A stretch of DNA of 64,000 nucleotides from Symsagittifera roscoffensis (taxonomy: Eukaryota; Xenacoelomorpha; Acoela; Convolutidae): assembly GCF_963678635.1 (NCBI RefSeq), contig NC_087067.1:50522233-50586232 (forward strand). Reading direction: 5' to 3'. Below are positions 44,962-56,800 of this stretch, piece after piece. The notes under the pieces were generated by a model. It had not been told where the DNA came from. It saw only the letters and a program-made list of their open reading frames with translations, and did not search any database. The stretch's first letter is position 1; each line of letters starts with the position of its first letter. The translations under genes and the position numbers were made by a program.

Positions 44962-45011
44962 AAGAGCAATGAAGACACCTGAGAATTGTACCAACTTTTG
45001 CTACCAGAGAA

Positions 45012-45017
45012 AATAAA
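45012..45017 (+). terminator. VDAC polyadenylation signal
   Basis: AATAAA lies 51 bp after the VDAC stop codon, a normal distance. It implies a short 3' UTR ending within the next 30 bp or so. Confidence 0.75.
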
Positions 45018-45339
45018 ACAGTTGTTGAGGAACTTCTCTTTAAAGTGCCACAAATTAGTTGCACTTAATCCTATGCAGAAGCATACTCCCTTAATGTCAT
45101 GACATGAATTAACTAATACAATATTCAAGCGGATATATACACTTGCTATGAGAACAGATTTGAGCTGTGATGGATAGTTAAGTTGCTGACTTTTTGAAAC
45201 AGTGGATTTTGTTTATAAAGATCTCTTGTCTGAAGGAATATAAATCTATTTGAACTTGCCTGGTTAACATTATTAATGACTGCAGCGAATTAATTAACTG
45301 ATTATAAAGAGCCAAATTGGAGTTTTTGTAGCCTCATTT

Positions 45340-45800
45340 TTAAGTGTCAATGAATGTAGTGAAGACTCTCATATATGTCGCGACGATGTTCTCGTTGGTA
45401 AGAGAACACATAGGTCTTGTTGATTTTTTTGTTGTTGTTTTTTTTTTGCAGGAAAAAGTCTTAAAATTTGTTAACGCTTGCGATTTCTTTTAAAGTTCAG
45501 TGCATTTCTATAGTTAAAAGGGAGGCAAACTCCACAATCGAACAGCAAAAGTGTAAAAGTCACGAAAAATTTGACAGATTTCTAGTTTTGAAAATGGAAT
45601 TGAATTATCAGATTACCTAGAGAAACATAATTTTAACCTATTGATCCAGTTTTCTCAAATTGTGTTAATTTTATGAAAAATTATCAATTAAAAGTTGTTC
45701 TAGAAATTCATAGAGTTTTAAGGGCATCTATTTTTTTCTTGGAAATTGGAAGGTTGTGTTTTTTTTTCTGTTTCTTTGCATTAATTTCTCTATTCCAACT
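45340..45800 (+). repeat. Dispersed repeat, second copy of the 43783-44205 family
   Basis: Matches from aatgtagtgaagactctcat through agttttaagggcatc. A fragment (gttgactcgactctttttcaag ... agttcagtt) repeats again at about 45835-45920. Confidence 0.75.
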
Positions 45801-46016
45801 GTCAGTTGGCTGTTTTCTGTATCAAGTTTAATTTTTCGCGTTGACTCGACTCTTTTTCAAGTTCAGTTCTTTTTCTTTGTTTAAAGGAAGTCAAACTGGA
45901 CTATGTAACAGCAAAGGTATCAATTATCGAGAAAAAAAAATGAAAATATTTTTAAATGTTTAAAAACTTTTTTTTATTTTTTGCTTGAGCTTGCTCAGAG
46001 GAAAGTAAGTTACCAA

Positions 46017-46245
46017 GGTTTGCACCTAATCTCTTATCTAAATATGAAAAAAAAAATTGAAATAAGCATGCTAAATTTGCAAATATTTTGGTCATTTGCA
46101 ACTAATCTCGTATCTAAATGTTAAAAAAATGAAACAAGCATGCTAAATATGCAAATAATTTGGCCATTTGCAACTAATTTTGTATCTAAATGTTAAAAAA
46201 ATGAAACAAGCATGCTAAATATGCAAATAATTTGGCCAAATTTTT
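46017..46245. repeat. Tandem repeat, about 72-bp units, three copies
   Basis: Each unit contains tttgca-ctaat-t-gtatc, taaatgttaaaaaaatgaaa, caagcatgctaaatatgcaa and ataatttggcc. The last two units are nearly identical. A 3' SINE fragment (gcttgtttcta ... tgtttgcgaagcgcg) follows at about 46258-46340. Confidence 0.9.
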
Positions 46246-46546
46246 TTTTATTTTTTCGAGGCTTGTTTCTATGTTTTCTTATTTTTATTTCAGTTTATAG
46301 CTGCTTTTTATTCGTGTTTTTGCTAGTGTTTGCGAAGCGCGTGAATTTTGCTGTTCCATACTCGTTGCGGAATCTGGTGCATAATCTGGTACACAAACTC
46401 TTCAACAAATGCTAAATAATTCACTTCAGTTTCTAGTTTTTCACACTGGAGCCGAGCTCTACGTTACGAGGCCATTAGTTGAGATCAAAACATCCTTTAT
46501 TTTTTACCATATTTCCAACTATCGAAGTGTTTTCCTTGAGTGTATT

Positions 46547-46950
46547 CAGTGGCGGATTTAAGGTGGGGGGGGGGGGGGACGCCCCCTTCAGGCATTCGAC
46601 CCAAAGGGTCCCCCCTTTGTACTATTTTGAGATATCCATATTTGGTGACGGACCCTAAAAATTTTTCAAAGGCGCATTTGGAGCCAATATATACTAATTT
46701 TCAGGTGTGAGAACGCGCCAAAAAACGCATTTTTTTTTGAGAATTTCCAAAAAGTGCCTAAAAACGCCTTTTTTGGCCTATTTTTCAAAATTTTGACTGC
46801 GGCGCAGAAAATTTGACCGAAGCATGGGTCTTTTTAGTGATTGGGGAGAGCTCGGAAACTCAATTTGGTCGACCTAAAAAAAGGTTGACAGTTTTCGAAA
46901 ATTTTTTGAAAATCCGTCCCCCCATCAAGAAAATCCTAGATCCGCCCCTG
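46547..46950. mobile_element. 404-bp hAT-type MITE with perfect 8-bp target duplication
   Basis: It begins CAGTGGCGGATTTA and ends TAGATCCGCCCCTG, an inverted terminal repeat of the CAGNGGCGGAT class seen in many hAT elements. The 8-bp direct repeat agtgtatt flanks it exactly (46539-46546 and 46951-46958). It has no transposase, so it is non-autonomous. Relics of the same family lie at 7985-8189 and 35395-35570. Confidence 0.93.
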
Positions 46951-46988
46951 AGTGTATTATGGTTTTTTTGAGCAGGACTTTTTGATCC

Positions 46989-47039
46989 GTCCATCGGGGC
47001 TGTCAGTCCATCGGGGCTGTCAGTCCGTCGGGGCTGACA
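46989..47039. repeat. 17-bp minisatellite, three units
   Basis: Unit gtccatcggggctgtca; the third unit has two changes. It begins 30 bp after the right target duplication of the MITE. Confidence 0.95.
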
Positions 47040-47099
47040 GAGTCAGGCTGTCAGATTCACTTAATTTTTGTTCAGCTTTTGTCTCTGATGCTAGCGCTT

Positions 47100-48255
47100 G
47101 CCTTTCGAAATTTTGCTTTCTTATTAAGTGTCAATGATGAACTACGCGAAGACCTTAATTTCAGTTGTTGTTTTTTTAAGGAAAATGTCTAATGTCCTTA
47201 ATTGATTTGTTTTTGAATATTTTTTTGATTTTCGAAGAAAGAAATACATCAAGTTAAATCTTTTTAGATAGTGAGACCCTCAAGATGTGGAACATTCAAA
47301 ACCGTGAGCATAACTCCGAAGAGCAACAGCGCTGATTTCAATTATCCGGGCAAAAAGAATAACACTTAATATTAAAACGTTTTTTTTTTTCAAATTGGTT
47401 GACTGACCAAAATTGTGAACCTTCTCAAGTGTCGGATTACATAATACGGAAACTTTGAAATAGTTTTGTTAGAAATTGAACTATTAAATTTTGGCAGACC
47501 AAAAAGAGACAAAATAATTTGCTTTTTGGGTTAAATGTTGGCCTTGATAATTGCCAAGTTGCAAATTATTAATTCAGCAAAAATTTTAAGCAAGTTTTGT
47601 CTTTGTAAATTTTTCTCTTAAATTTAAGCAAGTTTTGTCTTTGTAATTTTTTCTTTTAAGTCAACTTAGTTTCAGAGAAACGCGTTTTATTGTTAAAACT
47701 TTATTCGGTTTGGCTGGATGAGTTAAATAAGCCTTGTATTGTTTTGTTGTGAAGAATGGAGCAGCTATTTCCTGCCGCAATTTCTAAGTTCCCCGAAACA
47801 ATTGTAAGAAGTGCCCCGAAACAATGGTAAGCGGTCACTGTTTGATAAACTACTTGGAACTCTCAAATTCCCTAAACTGATACTAGCGCCGCTTACTTAA
47901 CTAGTGGTACTAAAAAAGCTACCCTCTGTTTAGTCTTTAAAAAAGTTAGAACGAAAATACATTAATAAATCACCTTATTTTCGTTACAAATTTTTAAGTT
48001 AGCTGTGGGGTTTTGCGTGCTCTGACCAGTTTTGAAAATGCGTGATAGAACTTAGCGTAGGCTCGTTTTTTTGACGTTTCTGTTATTTTATCGGGAAAGC
48101 TTGTAGGTTGTCTTTCATAATTATTTGCCCGGAGGGCTGACTAATCACCAACGGAAAAAATTCAGTCCAACTTTTTAGTAGTTCTTAGCTGATAAACTAA
48201 TGCAGTCCCCTTTCACTTCCAGAAACAGAAATTGAGCTTTTTCCTTAATTTTGAT
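47100..48255 (+). repeat. Old degenerate duplication, unit 1
   Basis: Shares an ordered series of blocks with 48580-50000: acgcgaaga, tttttgaatat, ccgaa-aac-gc-gagctgatt-aa, aagtcaac, gtgcccc-aaaca, cgct-t-tttaactag and gggctg-c-aat-accaac-g. There is no ORF content worth calling. Confidence 0.65.
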
Positions 48256-48261
48256 TTTTCA

Positions 48262-48500
48262 TTACAAAGATAAGCGTGAGTAGCCTTGGAAATTGCATAG
48301 CATCTGTTCTCTGCTTTATTTGTGGCTAGTGTTTGGTGCCGATTAAGCGTCCGTGGCCAAGTGGTTAGTGTGTGAGTCTGTTAATCTCTTGGTTGCAGTT
48401 TCGAATCTTAGACAATTCGGCTGTCTAATTTTTTTGTTGAGCTGCTTTTTGTCAAGTTCTGGCAAGTGCTTGCGCAGCAAAGCTTCGCCTCTGTATTGAA
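48262..48500 (+). repeat. tRNA-like SINE, intergenic copy
   Basis: Same family as 41055 and 42940: the upstream ctctgctttatttgtggct block, the head cgtggccaagtggttag ... gtttcgaatctta, the body gagctgctttttg and the tail gcaaagcttcgcctctgta. It lies between the two units of the old duplication (47100-48255 and 48580-50000). Confidence 0.65.
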
Positions 48501-48579
48501 AGTTAAGTGCATTTTCCGAGGTAATAAACTTTTCTGCTGATTTTTTTACTCTGATGCAAAAGCTTGCTCGCCGAAAAAT

Positions 48580-50000
48580 AGTCTTTTTTATAGTCGTTGC
48601 TCAGTCATTGAGCAACGCGAAGATGCTAATTTTGAGTGTTTTTGAACATTTTTTGAATATCGAAGAAAAATATGTAACGTTAATTGTTTTTGAAATTTAA
48701 GCTGGCCATCTTTGAAATTTAAGCGGGTCTTTTTTTTGCTGGCCATCTTTTCGCTTCCAACTTGTACATTGACAACCCCACAATATAGAACTTTCAAAGT
48801 CAAGAGATACTTTCCGAACAACTGCAGAGCTGATTTAAAATATCCTAACCAATCAAATAAAATTTTGAAAGTTGATCTCAAATTGGGTTGACTTCGTACA
48901 AAATTTTACACCGCCGTAAAACTTACTTCGTTGGGCTATATATGACGCACTCGTTGATATAATTTTGCCAGGCAACGAGCCAGTTACTTCTGATTGATAA
49001 AGATAATCCATAGATAATCTGTTTTGGGGTTAGGTTTTGAATTTCACCATAATGATTCTGCCAAAAATTTAGGCATTCATTGTCTTAAGTCAACACAATT
49101 CGAGGAAAACGTATTTTGAAGTTTTAATTGTTTTGGCCGCCGCATATTATTCATGTTGAGGATATAACAATTTTTGATGGAACATCCAAAGATGTTAACC
49201 AGTTTTCAGGATTTTAATCAGATTTCTTGTGCAACAAAACACTGTCGACAACCAGCTCAAGTTAATTGAGCAAAGAAAGTGCCCCAAAACATAAAGAAAA
49301 AAATCTCTTATGAAACAATGAACTCACAAACGTCTAAAATTTATACAAGCGCGATATATTTAACTAGCTGCAATAGTATAACCGCGCTCTGTTTGAGATT
49401 CGATGAACGTACTTCAGACTCCTATATAGGTGCTGATGTTTTTTAAGGAAAAATTTCAAAGTTGTTCAGATAAAATTTACATTTTTAAAATTTGCTAAAA
49501 ACGTGATCGATTTATTGTTTCGAAAGAGGAATTTAATTTCCAGATTTCAACCATAAAAAGTGTCGACCGTAAATTGTTCTAGAAATTCAAAGTGTTTTAA
49601 GGGCATTTATTTTTTCTCTAAATTTCGAAAGTTAATATTTCTCTTTAAAACTCGTTTTTTTTCCAAAAAAATAAAGTCTTATTTTTTCTGTTTACTTGCG
49701 TTCATTGACTCTTTTGAGACTTTAATAAATCATTTTATTTTCGTTGTGGTTTTTGAATAATGTTTGTTAGCTAAGGAATCTTTGTTTGCTCCGATTATTC
49801 TCGAAAGAGTGGTATGGAACTTGGCGTGATTTAAAATTTAAAAATAAATGTTCAAAGTTTATTGAAAATGGTTTGGGTTCTCCGATGTTCTTCATAAAAT
49901 TTTGTCTGGAGGGCTGGCCAATGACCAACCGATAAATTTCAGCCCAAATTTTTTGTAGTTCATACTTTGTTCGCCCAATATTAAATTTTCACTACTTAAA
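48580..50000 (+). repeat. Old degenerate duplication, unit 2
   Basis: See 47100-48255. It also includes a part (49390-49740) that resembles the dispersed repeat at 43783 and 45340, so the two families overlap. Confidence 0.65.
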
Positions 50001-52226
50001 CAAATTTCCTTAATTGCGAACACCCCTATTGAGAATTGATCAAAAAGATAAACCTATTTGCTTACGTTTCATCGTTTCATGGTCCTTGCGGTTTTCTTTT
50101 CAAAACCATGTTGATCTTCAAAACCTGAAATTAAATCGTTGAGTTTATTTCAGGTGTAATAAGTTAATTGTGTAATAAGTTAAGGGCGAAACGTGCGAGG
50201 ACGAAATAAGTGAAATTATTAGGTGCGAAATGTGCCATTAGATTTAAGAGGGGAGAAAAGTGTAAAGTGTGTGGGCGAGACATAGGACTTTCCATATTAT
50301 ATTGTGCCTTCCAAATTTCGGAAAAATATGACTGCTATAGATTGATTTCGCCACATGATTATACTTTCAAAATATTTAAGTGTTACATAACAGGTTTTTG
50401 TTTTTCCGTCCGGTTATATTTTTTTGTATATGCAGAATACGTTGAGAAATTACCTCGTTTGCTAATATGTCGAACTTTTTTTTGCTTGCAATTGTTTGCT
50501 TCTGTGTTTAAAACTGGAGTACCTCGTTCTTTATCTGTAACTTTTTTGTCAAGAACAGCCGAACAGGTACGATTCAAAATTCTCTATAGGTTTGCTTATA
50601 CACAATACAATACTAAGCGGATAAACTAACAAAATTTTTTCAAATCACAATTTGATTAAACACTAAAATGAATCAATACATATAATATCAGAATAAACAG
50701 CAAAAAAATAGATTTTTGACAACAGTCGTAATTTATTTTTTCCTATCATATAATTAAAACCCCGACACTTTTACTAACAAACCTTTCTGATTACTCAAGT
50801 CCTAAAGTAAGTGTTTAAAGCGAACCTTGCGAGTAATTCAGATAGCTCGCTATTATGTTTTAAGCAACTGTTTTTATTGGGTAAGTTTTTCACTGTTAAA
50901 GGTGTTCATAAAAAAGGCCAGAATTTAAAATATTGTTGCGAACCAAGTAGTTATCTGTGAAACAAAGAATTTTTTTAAGTTAAACAAAAAATTTTGAGGA
51001 GTAATCTCAAGTTATATAAGTAACTTTATGAGATAAAAGCAATTCGAAACGCCTTAAATTTATTTAAGATTTTTCATTATTTTTTGTTGGATTTTTAAAT
51101 TATGAGGAAATCTTGTAATAGTTTTGATCTGTTAAACAGGGTTTTACTTTGTTAAAGTAAACCCAGCTAGAGAAAACTGGATCAAAATAAATTTTTTAAT
51201 CCGCTGGAAATTCTGGAAAATTAGTCTTTTTTAAAGTAAACGTTATTCACGGTTTTGCACCTGTGTTATTTGAGAACATAGTATGCCTTCCACTTAGCAA
51301 ATAATTTGAATTGAAATTAAAGCTAAATAAATTTTAAACCGCAAAAAGACATTTTAACCGTGAACAACTGTAAGGTTTTTTCCCAAAAAACGCCAAGATC
51401 TAGAAAAGTGATAAATCACTCCGTCCATTTACACCTAATCTCAAAACTCAAAAATCTTCTATTTTGTTGCAGCAAAGCACAAACCTAGTTCGATTCAAAT
51501 GGCAATATATACTGCTAGGTTTTTGTGAGTCACAAGTATTGTTTCGATTTTTTAAGAAAAATAAGACTACTCGTATCAGGGCTAAGCCCTGAATCTTCTG
51601 ACTGTCTTTTAAGGTCTATAAAGCAGTATTCGCTTTTAAAAAAATATGAATTTTTCAATAAAAAATAGAAAAATATTTACAAAATAATTAGAAGTTTTTT
51701 TAAATCCCCCACACGCCATATAAAGTACAAAGTGATAGATTTCGCTCCTAGTAACGTAGAAAGTATGGCAAGCAGCCTGTTTCAATCAATTTGGAATGGT
51801 TTCTATGAGGGATTACATCTCCGCTGACGCGTTAATGGCGCGAAATATATCGCGCGTTAATTGTCCCAAGTTGGCCATATTGGCAATATTTAAATCCTCA
51901 TAGCTTTATGAAAAATGAACACAGGTGAAATATCTTTTTAAATTTGAGCCCAGTTGAACAATACCTTTCGGCTGATATAAACTTTTCGGCTGATGTAATA
52001 TAGTAAAAGGTTGAATTTCTCTGAAGAAAAAACCAACCCGAGCACAAGTGTTCCGGTACTTTCGTTACAAAAGTCAGAACAATAAAATTTGAAAATAGGT
52101 CATGCAAAAACGTCAACTAAAAGAATATTTCAAACCTGTATTTTTGAATTGAGTGATTTTGCCAGTGTTTGTTAATTAAGTAAAAAAAAATTGCTGTTAT
52201 AAATTGAATTGATTTCCTTATGAGCA
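50001..52226. other. Intergenic, no supported gene
   Basis: A 139-codon + strand ORF (50210-50629) has no recognisable domain and is judged a chance ORF. About 51700-51890 is a dispersed repeat shared with 18160-18360. The rest is AT-rich and featureless. Confidence 0.55.
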
Positions 52227-52232
52227 TTTATT
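52227..52232 (-). terminator. Polyadenylation signal of the - strand Ser/Lys repeat gene
   Basis: TTTATT on the + strand is AATAAA on the - strand, about 105 bp after the stop at 52336. VDAC ends about 7.2 kb away in convergent orientation. Confidence 0.55.
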
Positions 52233-52335
52233 TTCTCTTGGTTTCATTTTAATCTATTTTTCATAATCTATTTAGAAAAAAAATTTGCAAATAACTAGGC
52301 ACAGGCAAACAACTTTTCAAAACTCAGAAATATTA

Positions 52336-53877
52336 TCATTTTTTGGACTTTTTACTAGAGGCTGATGACATGCCTTCGGGAGCCAAGGTGAGTTCGCTTG
52401 CACTTGCGGTCAAACTTGACAGATCATCAGAAGCTGCTGAGCTCTTCGTAGAACCGTCGAAACCAGACGCTTTCTTTGATCCAGTCAGAGATCCCGAACT
52501 TGATGGAACGCCAGTCACTTTTCTCTCCCCTGCCGAACTTGTTAGCCCCTCTGAAGTACTAGTGCTGGTGGTCGTCGATGAGCCTTGACCTCCGGTTCCA
52601 AGAGTTTGGCTTCCAGATTTAGAAGCACCAAGACTAGCGCTGGACTTTGTTATCGAACCAGCGCCACTTTTTGAACTCTTAGATCCAGTTAAACTGCCGC
52701 CACCACTAGGTGCAAGACTATCGCTCTTAGGATCATTTGATTCGAGGCCAGATACAAGACCTCCACCGGTGATTCCATCATCCGCGCCATCTGTTGTGGC
52801 GCCTGGCTTTTTGGATCTAGATAACCCGCCAATTGATCCTTTTGACTTGGATAATCCAGATATTGATCCCTTGGATCCACCTTTTGACGGTGACGATAAG
52901 TTTCCTCCAGCACTCTTAGATGGTGATAAAGATCCGGACTTCTTCGATGCTGATTTCGAACCAGACTTTTTTGATGCAGACATGCTACCAGTAGAAGTTT
53001 TTGACCCAGAAAATCCAGTTGTTGACGCGGAACCCTTTTTGGTTGCACTGGCCGAAAGTCCACTATCCAGATCATCCAACCCGCCCGCTGATGTTTTCGA
53101 TGGCGACAATCCGCCAGATGAACCTTTTTTAGCAGCTGAAAGACTTCCAGACTTTTTGGATGCAGATATCGATCCACTTTTAGATGGAGAGAGTTTTGAC
53201 CCCGACTTTTTAGAACCCGAAAGTGCGAGGCTACCTCCTTTGGAAAGTGATCCGGCTCTTGAGCCTGAAGTTTTACTTGGGCTTCCACCTTTGGATGCTG
53301 ATATTGATCCGGCCGAGCTTCTGGAACCTTTAGAGCCTGATCTCCTGCTTCCTTCTTCAGATGGTTTCAAAAGTGCGCCTCCAGTCTTAGATCCCGAGGC
53401 TCTTTTTGAGCCACTTGCCTTAGACCCTGATGCCCGCAATGAACCTCCTCCTTTGGAGCCGGAGGCTCGCAAAGAACCTTCTGCTTTGGATCCGGAAGCT
53501 CGTAAGGATTCGCCTGCTTTGGACCCTGACGCTCTCAGTGAACCCGACTGTTTTGAACCAGATTTCTTAGCTGAACCTGATTGTTTCGACTCACCAGAGA
53601 CACCTAAGGATTCTTCGGCTTTTGATCCGGATTTCCCTCGAGAACCGCGTTCTGCTTTTGATCCAGAGACTCGCTGTGAGCCTTCCATTGCTGAGCCTGA
53701 AGCCTTGGCTTCACTGGTCCCTTGGCCCTCTTCTTTGGAACCGGAAGCCTTTGCAGCGCTACTTCCTTTTTTCTCTGCTGACATGGCAGATAGGCCTCTT
53801 GGAGCACCAGAACCTCCCCGTGACATCTGAGACGAGCCTTTTGCAGCTGAACCATCTTGTGAACGGGATCCGTCTCT
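52336..53877 (-). CDS. Repeat-protein gene terminal exon: Ser/Gly/Lys-rich GSK repeats
   Basis: About 514 codons, of which roughly 490 are low complexity: reiterated ASGSK, GSLRASGSK, KSGSKSASKKSGS and similar, ending SSASSKKSKK and TGA (52336-52338). The acceptor used here is gcgtttaag|aga (53878), which starts RDGSRSQDGSAAKG. An alternative acceptor about 47 bp upstream (cactaag|ttt) also keeps the frame. The highly basic, phosphorylatable composition suggests a disordered tail. The 353-codon Asp/Pro/Glu-rich ORF on the other strand is its mirror image. It could also be an independent gene that starts at the ATG at 53826. Confidence 0.8.
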   Translation of the reverse strand, partial: RDGSRSQDGSAAKGSSQMSRGGSGAPRGLSAMSAEKKGSSAAKASGSKEEGQGTSEAKASGSAMEGSQRVSGSKAERGSRGKSGSKAEESLGVSGESKQSGSAKKSGSKQSGSLRASGSKAGESLRASGSKAEGSLRASGSKGGGSLRASGSKASGSKRASGSKTGGALLKPSEEGSRRSGSKGSRSSAGSISASKGGSPSKTSGSRAGSLSKGGSLALSGSKKSGSKLSPSKSGSISASKKSGSLSAAKKGSSGGLSPSKTSAGGLDDLDSGLSASATKKGSASTTGFSGSKTSTGSMSASKKSGSKSASKKSGSLSPSKSAGGNLSSPSKGGSKGSISGLSKSKGSIGGLSRSKKPGATTDGADDGITGGGLVSGLESNDPKSDSLAPSGGGSLTGSKSSKSGAGSITKSSASLGASKSGSQTLGTGGQGSSTTTSTSTSEGLTSSAGERKVTGVPSSSGSLTGSKKASGFDGSTKSSAASDDLSSLTASASELTLAPEGMSSASSKKSKK

Positions 53878-56800
53878 CTTAAACGCATAATGTAAATATA
53901 GTGAACTTTTACATCAAACTTAGTGTAAGTATTAAACTTTTAGACGTTTTACTATAAAATCAATATACATATGAAAAGTTAAATATATTCTTCGCGGTTT
54001 TTATAAATATCAGTGGTGTTTATAGTTTAGCGGCGTGCGTATGAACTGTTTCTTAGTGCATATTGACGCCAAAGACACCTTTAATGGTCATATAAAATAA
54101 TAATAAAGGGGGGGGGGGGCTTTGAAAAAATGTGGCCGCAAGAATTGAAATGGGAGGGTCGGGCGATGTTGCACCGCTCAGCGCGCTTCTATTAAACTTA
54201 CTGATTTGCGACCATCTTCCATTTCCGAGCCACCTTCCTCAGAAAAGCGAGAAGTCTCCTCCCCCTCTGCGCCCTCGTAGTACTCAGATCCCGACATCGA
54301 ACTCCCCCTCGAACTCCTGCTGCCCCCCTCACTCTTACTCCCCCCATCATCTACTGTCAGTCGACTCTCCTTAGCCTGACTTCCTTTCTTACCTTCCTTC
54401 TCTTCCTCTTTTTTCTTTTCTTTTTCCAACTTGTCAATCGACTTTTTCCAGTCTGGTTCCAGTTTTCCATCTTTCCTTAAGTACTGCGTCTCAGACTCAC
54501 CAAGTTCCGGTTTCTTGATGATGTCACACTGCTTCATCCGTATGTCAGTGTACCCCCTTTTCTTGGGCTTACTGGGTTTTTTAATTTCTCCCTGTGGGAA
54601 CGGGTGGGGAACTGGTGCCAGTCGGCGGCCACGTGACCTCGACCGGCTTCTACTTCTATCACCTTGGTAATTCCATGGTAGCAACGGGTGCGTTATGACT
54701 CGAGACGCTGTATTTTCGTAAGGTTTCGTAGGACCTGGACAGTTTTTGGGGTCAACCTTTTTTCTTATGCCTCCGGTTCGTCCCCCGTCCAAACTTCGCG
54801 AGGCCATATGTTGTTGGTCAACTAAAGGAGCACCTCGCCGACGATGCTCATAGCCGAAACTTCCATCTGACCAATACATTGCGCCTTGATTTCTTAACTG
54901 GTCGTTGTTGTAATTTTCGCTAAGTAGATCTGCGGGTGGTACATGATTTTTAGCGTATGTTTGCTGACGAGTGTTTAGGTTTTGTGTCGATCCAATAACT
55001 GACCTTGAGCCACGCTCTTTTGGAACCTTGTGGTATTTTCGGTGGATTCTCGGAGTACAAGGGTGCGCTTCGCAGGGAATGAATTTGGCGTTATCCGATT
55101 TGGCCAGAAATGATCTTGTCGATGCTGTCACGTTAGCCGAGAACTCAGCCGAGCCATCCGAACTCACAGACCTTGTGTCGTCCTGCCCGTAGAAAAGCGG
55201 CTGGGTCAAACTTAACGAGTCGAAGTCGTCGTAGTGGGGTTTTATGGGGTAGGTTTGACCCTCGTCGTAAGATTGCATCAATGATTGCGAAGGGGGCGGG
55301 GCGGTTGGAGGGATTTTTCTAGCTCCAGCAACCATTCCGCCAGGCGCCAGCGAAGCGAGAGGAGGTCCCTGTGCTTTCCCGTCCTGAGCTGAAACTGGCT
55401 TGGGGGCAATTTTGTTCTTTTCGATGTCAGGCATGTCCGGCAGTGATCTTGATCGTTTCATGTCTGGGAGCCATCTCGTACGGAATTTCCTCTGAAAATA
55501 AACAAAAAAAGCGTATTTGTAGTTTAGTCAGTTTTTGTGTGTGAATTTCAAAGACGTCAAAAATTTTTGGGCTCGATATGTTGCGACTTAAACTTGAACA
55601 AATTGATGACGTGAGAAAACATGTAAATATATTTTTTTTAATTTTGTTTACTTGTTAAACAAAATGATTCTATGTAGTTGTTTTAAATGAAATTTTAAAA
55701 AGAACAAATATTTGTAAATATTCGCAGAAGTTTACAATATTCAACCTACCGCGTGCTCTTTTCCGATTTGAACTGCTCGTCTATAGTGCTTCAGGTCTAC
55801 TACTTTTACATATGGACTGACATAGGGCTCATTCTCATTGTTATTACAGTAACACTTGGTTGGTTTGTCTTCTATTACATAAGGAAACTCCTCTTCTTCC
55901 CTGGCTGTGAGTCCTTCCAGTAACGGAACTCCAGTCTCCGGATCAAACTCGACATCAGTCACTGCCAGAAGAATGTCAAACCGATCGACGTCCTGGTCCA
56001 CTTGGATTCCCCTGTCTATCATTACAGGAGGCGGATGCTCTATGGAGTAAACAGGAACCTTTTTAGTATACGGAGGGTGGGCCTCGTAGACACTCTTCTT
56101 AACCCGACCACTCTTGCCGACTCCTCCCGGGCTCCAGCTTGCCGACCTTTTGACAGCCGAACCTTTGCTTTTTCTCGGAGAAGCCGAGCTCTTTTTGGCA
56201 CCCGAGCTCTTTTTACCGCCTTTCTCATCATTTTCATTCTCCTCTTCTTCGTCATCGTCATTTTCTTTATCCTCGGATCCTTTTTTGGTGTCCCCGTTTC
56301 CGAGACTAAGCGACACTTTTTTCTTTCTGAGTGGAGGTGGATCGCCAAACAAGCTGTGGGCTCTACTGAAACGCATACTGCGTCTGGGCAGCGGGGCTGG
56401 CTTCTGTTTCATGAGCAACTCGGCAGCATCGAGTCGCTTGCCTAATGCAGATTATGGTAGGGTTTCGGTCTAACGTTTGTTTAAATAGAATTGATTTTTA
56501 TCAAGATTATTATTTAGATAAGCGAACTTTTTCTTTGTTAAAGGTTTCTGTGCTTTACCAACATATCCTGATGCATACTTACTTCCCAATTGTTGACCAT
56601 GACAGTGACCTTGAGCGCCCTAATTGGTCACTAAACTGCGTTTTAGGTTCATTGAATTTATACAAGCTTTTTAAAGTTGAAATGCGTAAAAATATGGTTT
56701 TCGACAACAAATTATGAACAGTTTTAGGTAATTAACCTCAGATTCGTTAGGAAAAAAAGAACGTTGAGACTAATTTGATATTAAATGGGTTTTAAATGCT

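Noticed and set aside
50210..50629. 139-codon + strand ORF with a CxxC near its start
   Set aside because: No recognisable domain, no codon or splice context, and it lies in repeat-rich intergenic DNA. Probably chance.
52769..53830. 353-codon + strand ORF rich in Asp, Pro and Glu
   Set aside because: It is the exact antisense of the GSK-repeat exon. The repeat codons of that exon read as DPD/EPE-type codons on the other strand, and there are no splice or domain signals.
56002..56473. Two overlapping + strand ORFs (147 and 119 codons)
   Set aside because: Antisense shadows of the central exon 56441-55750, with low-complexity Phe/Ser runs that mirror its acidic and basic runs.
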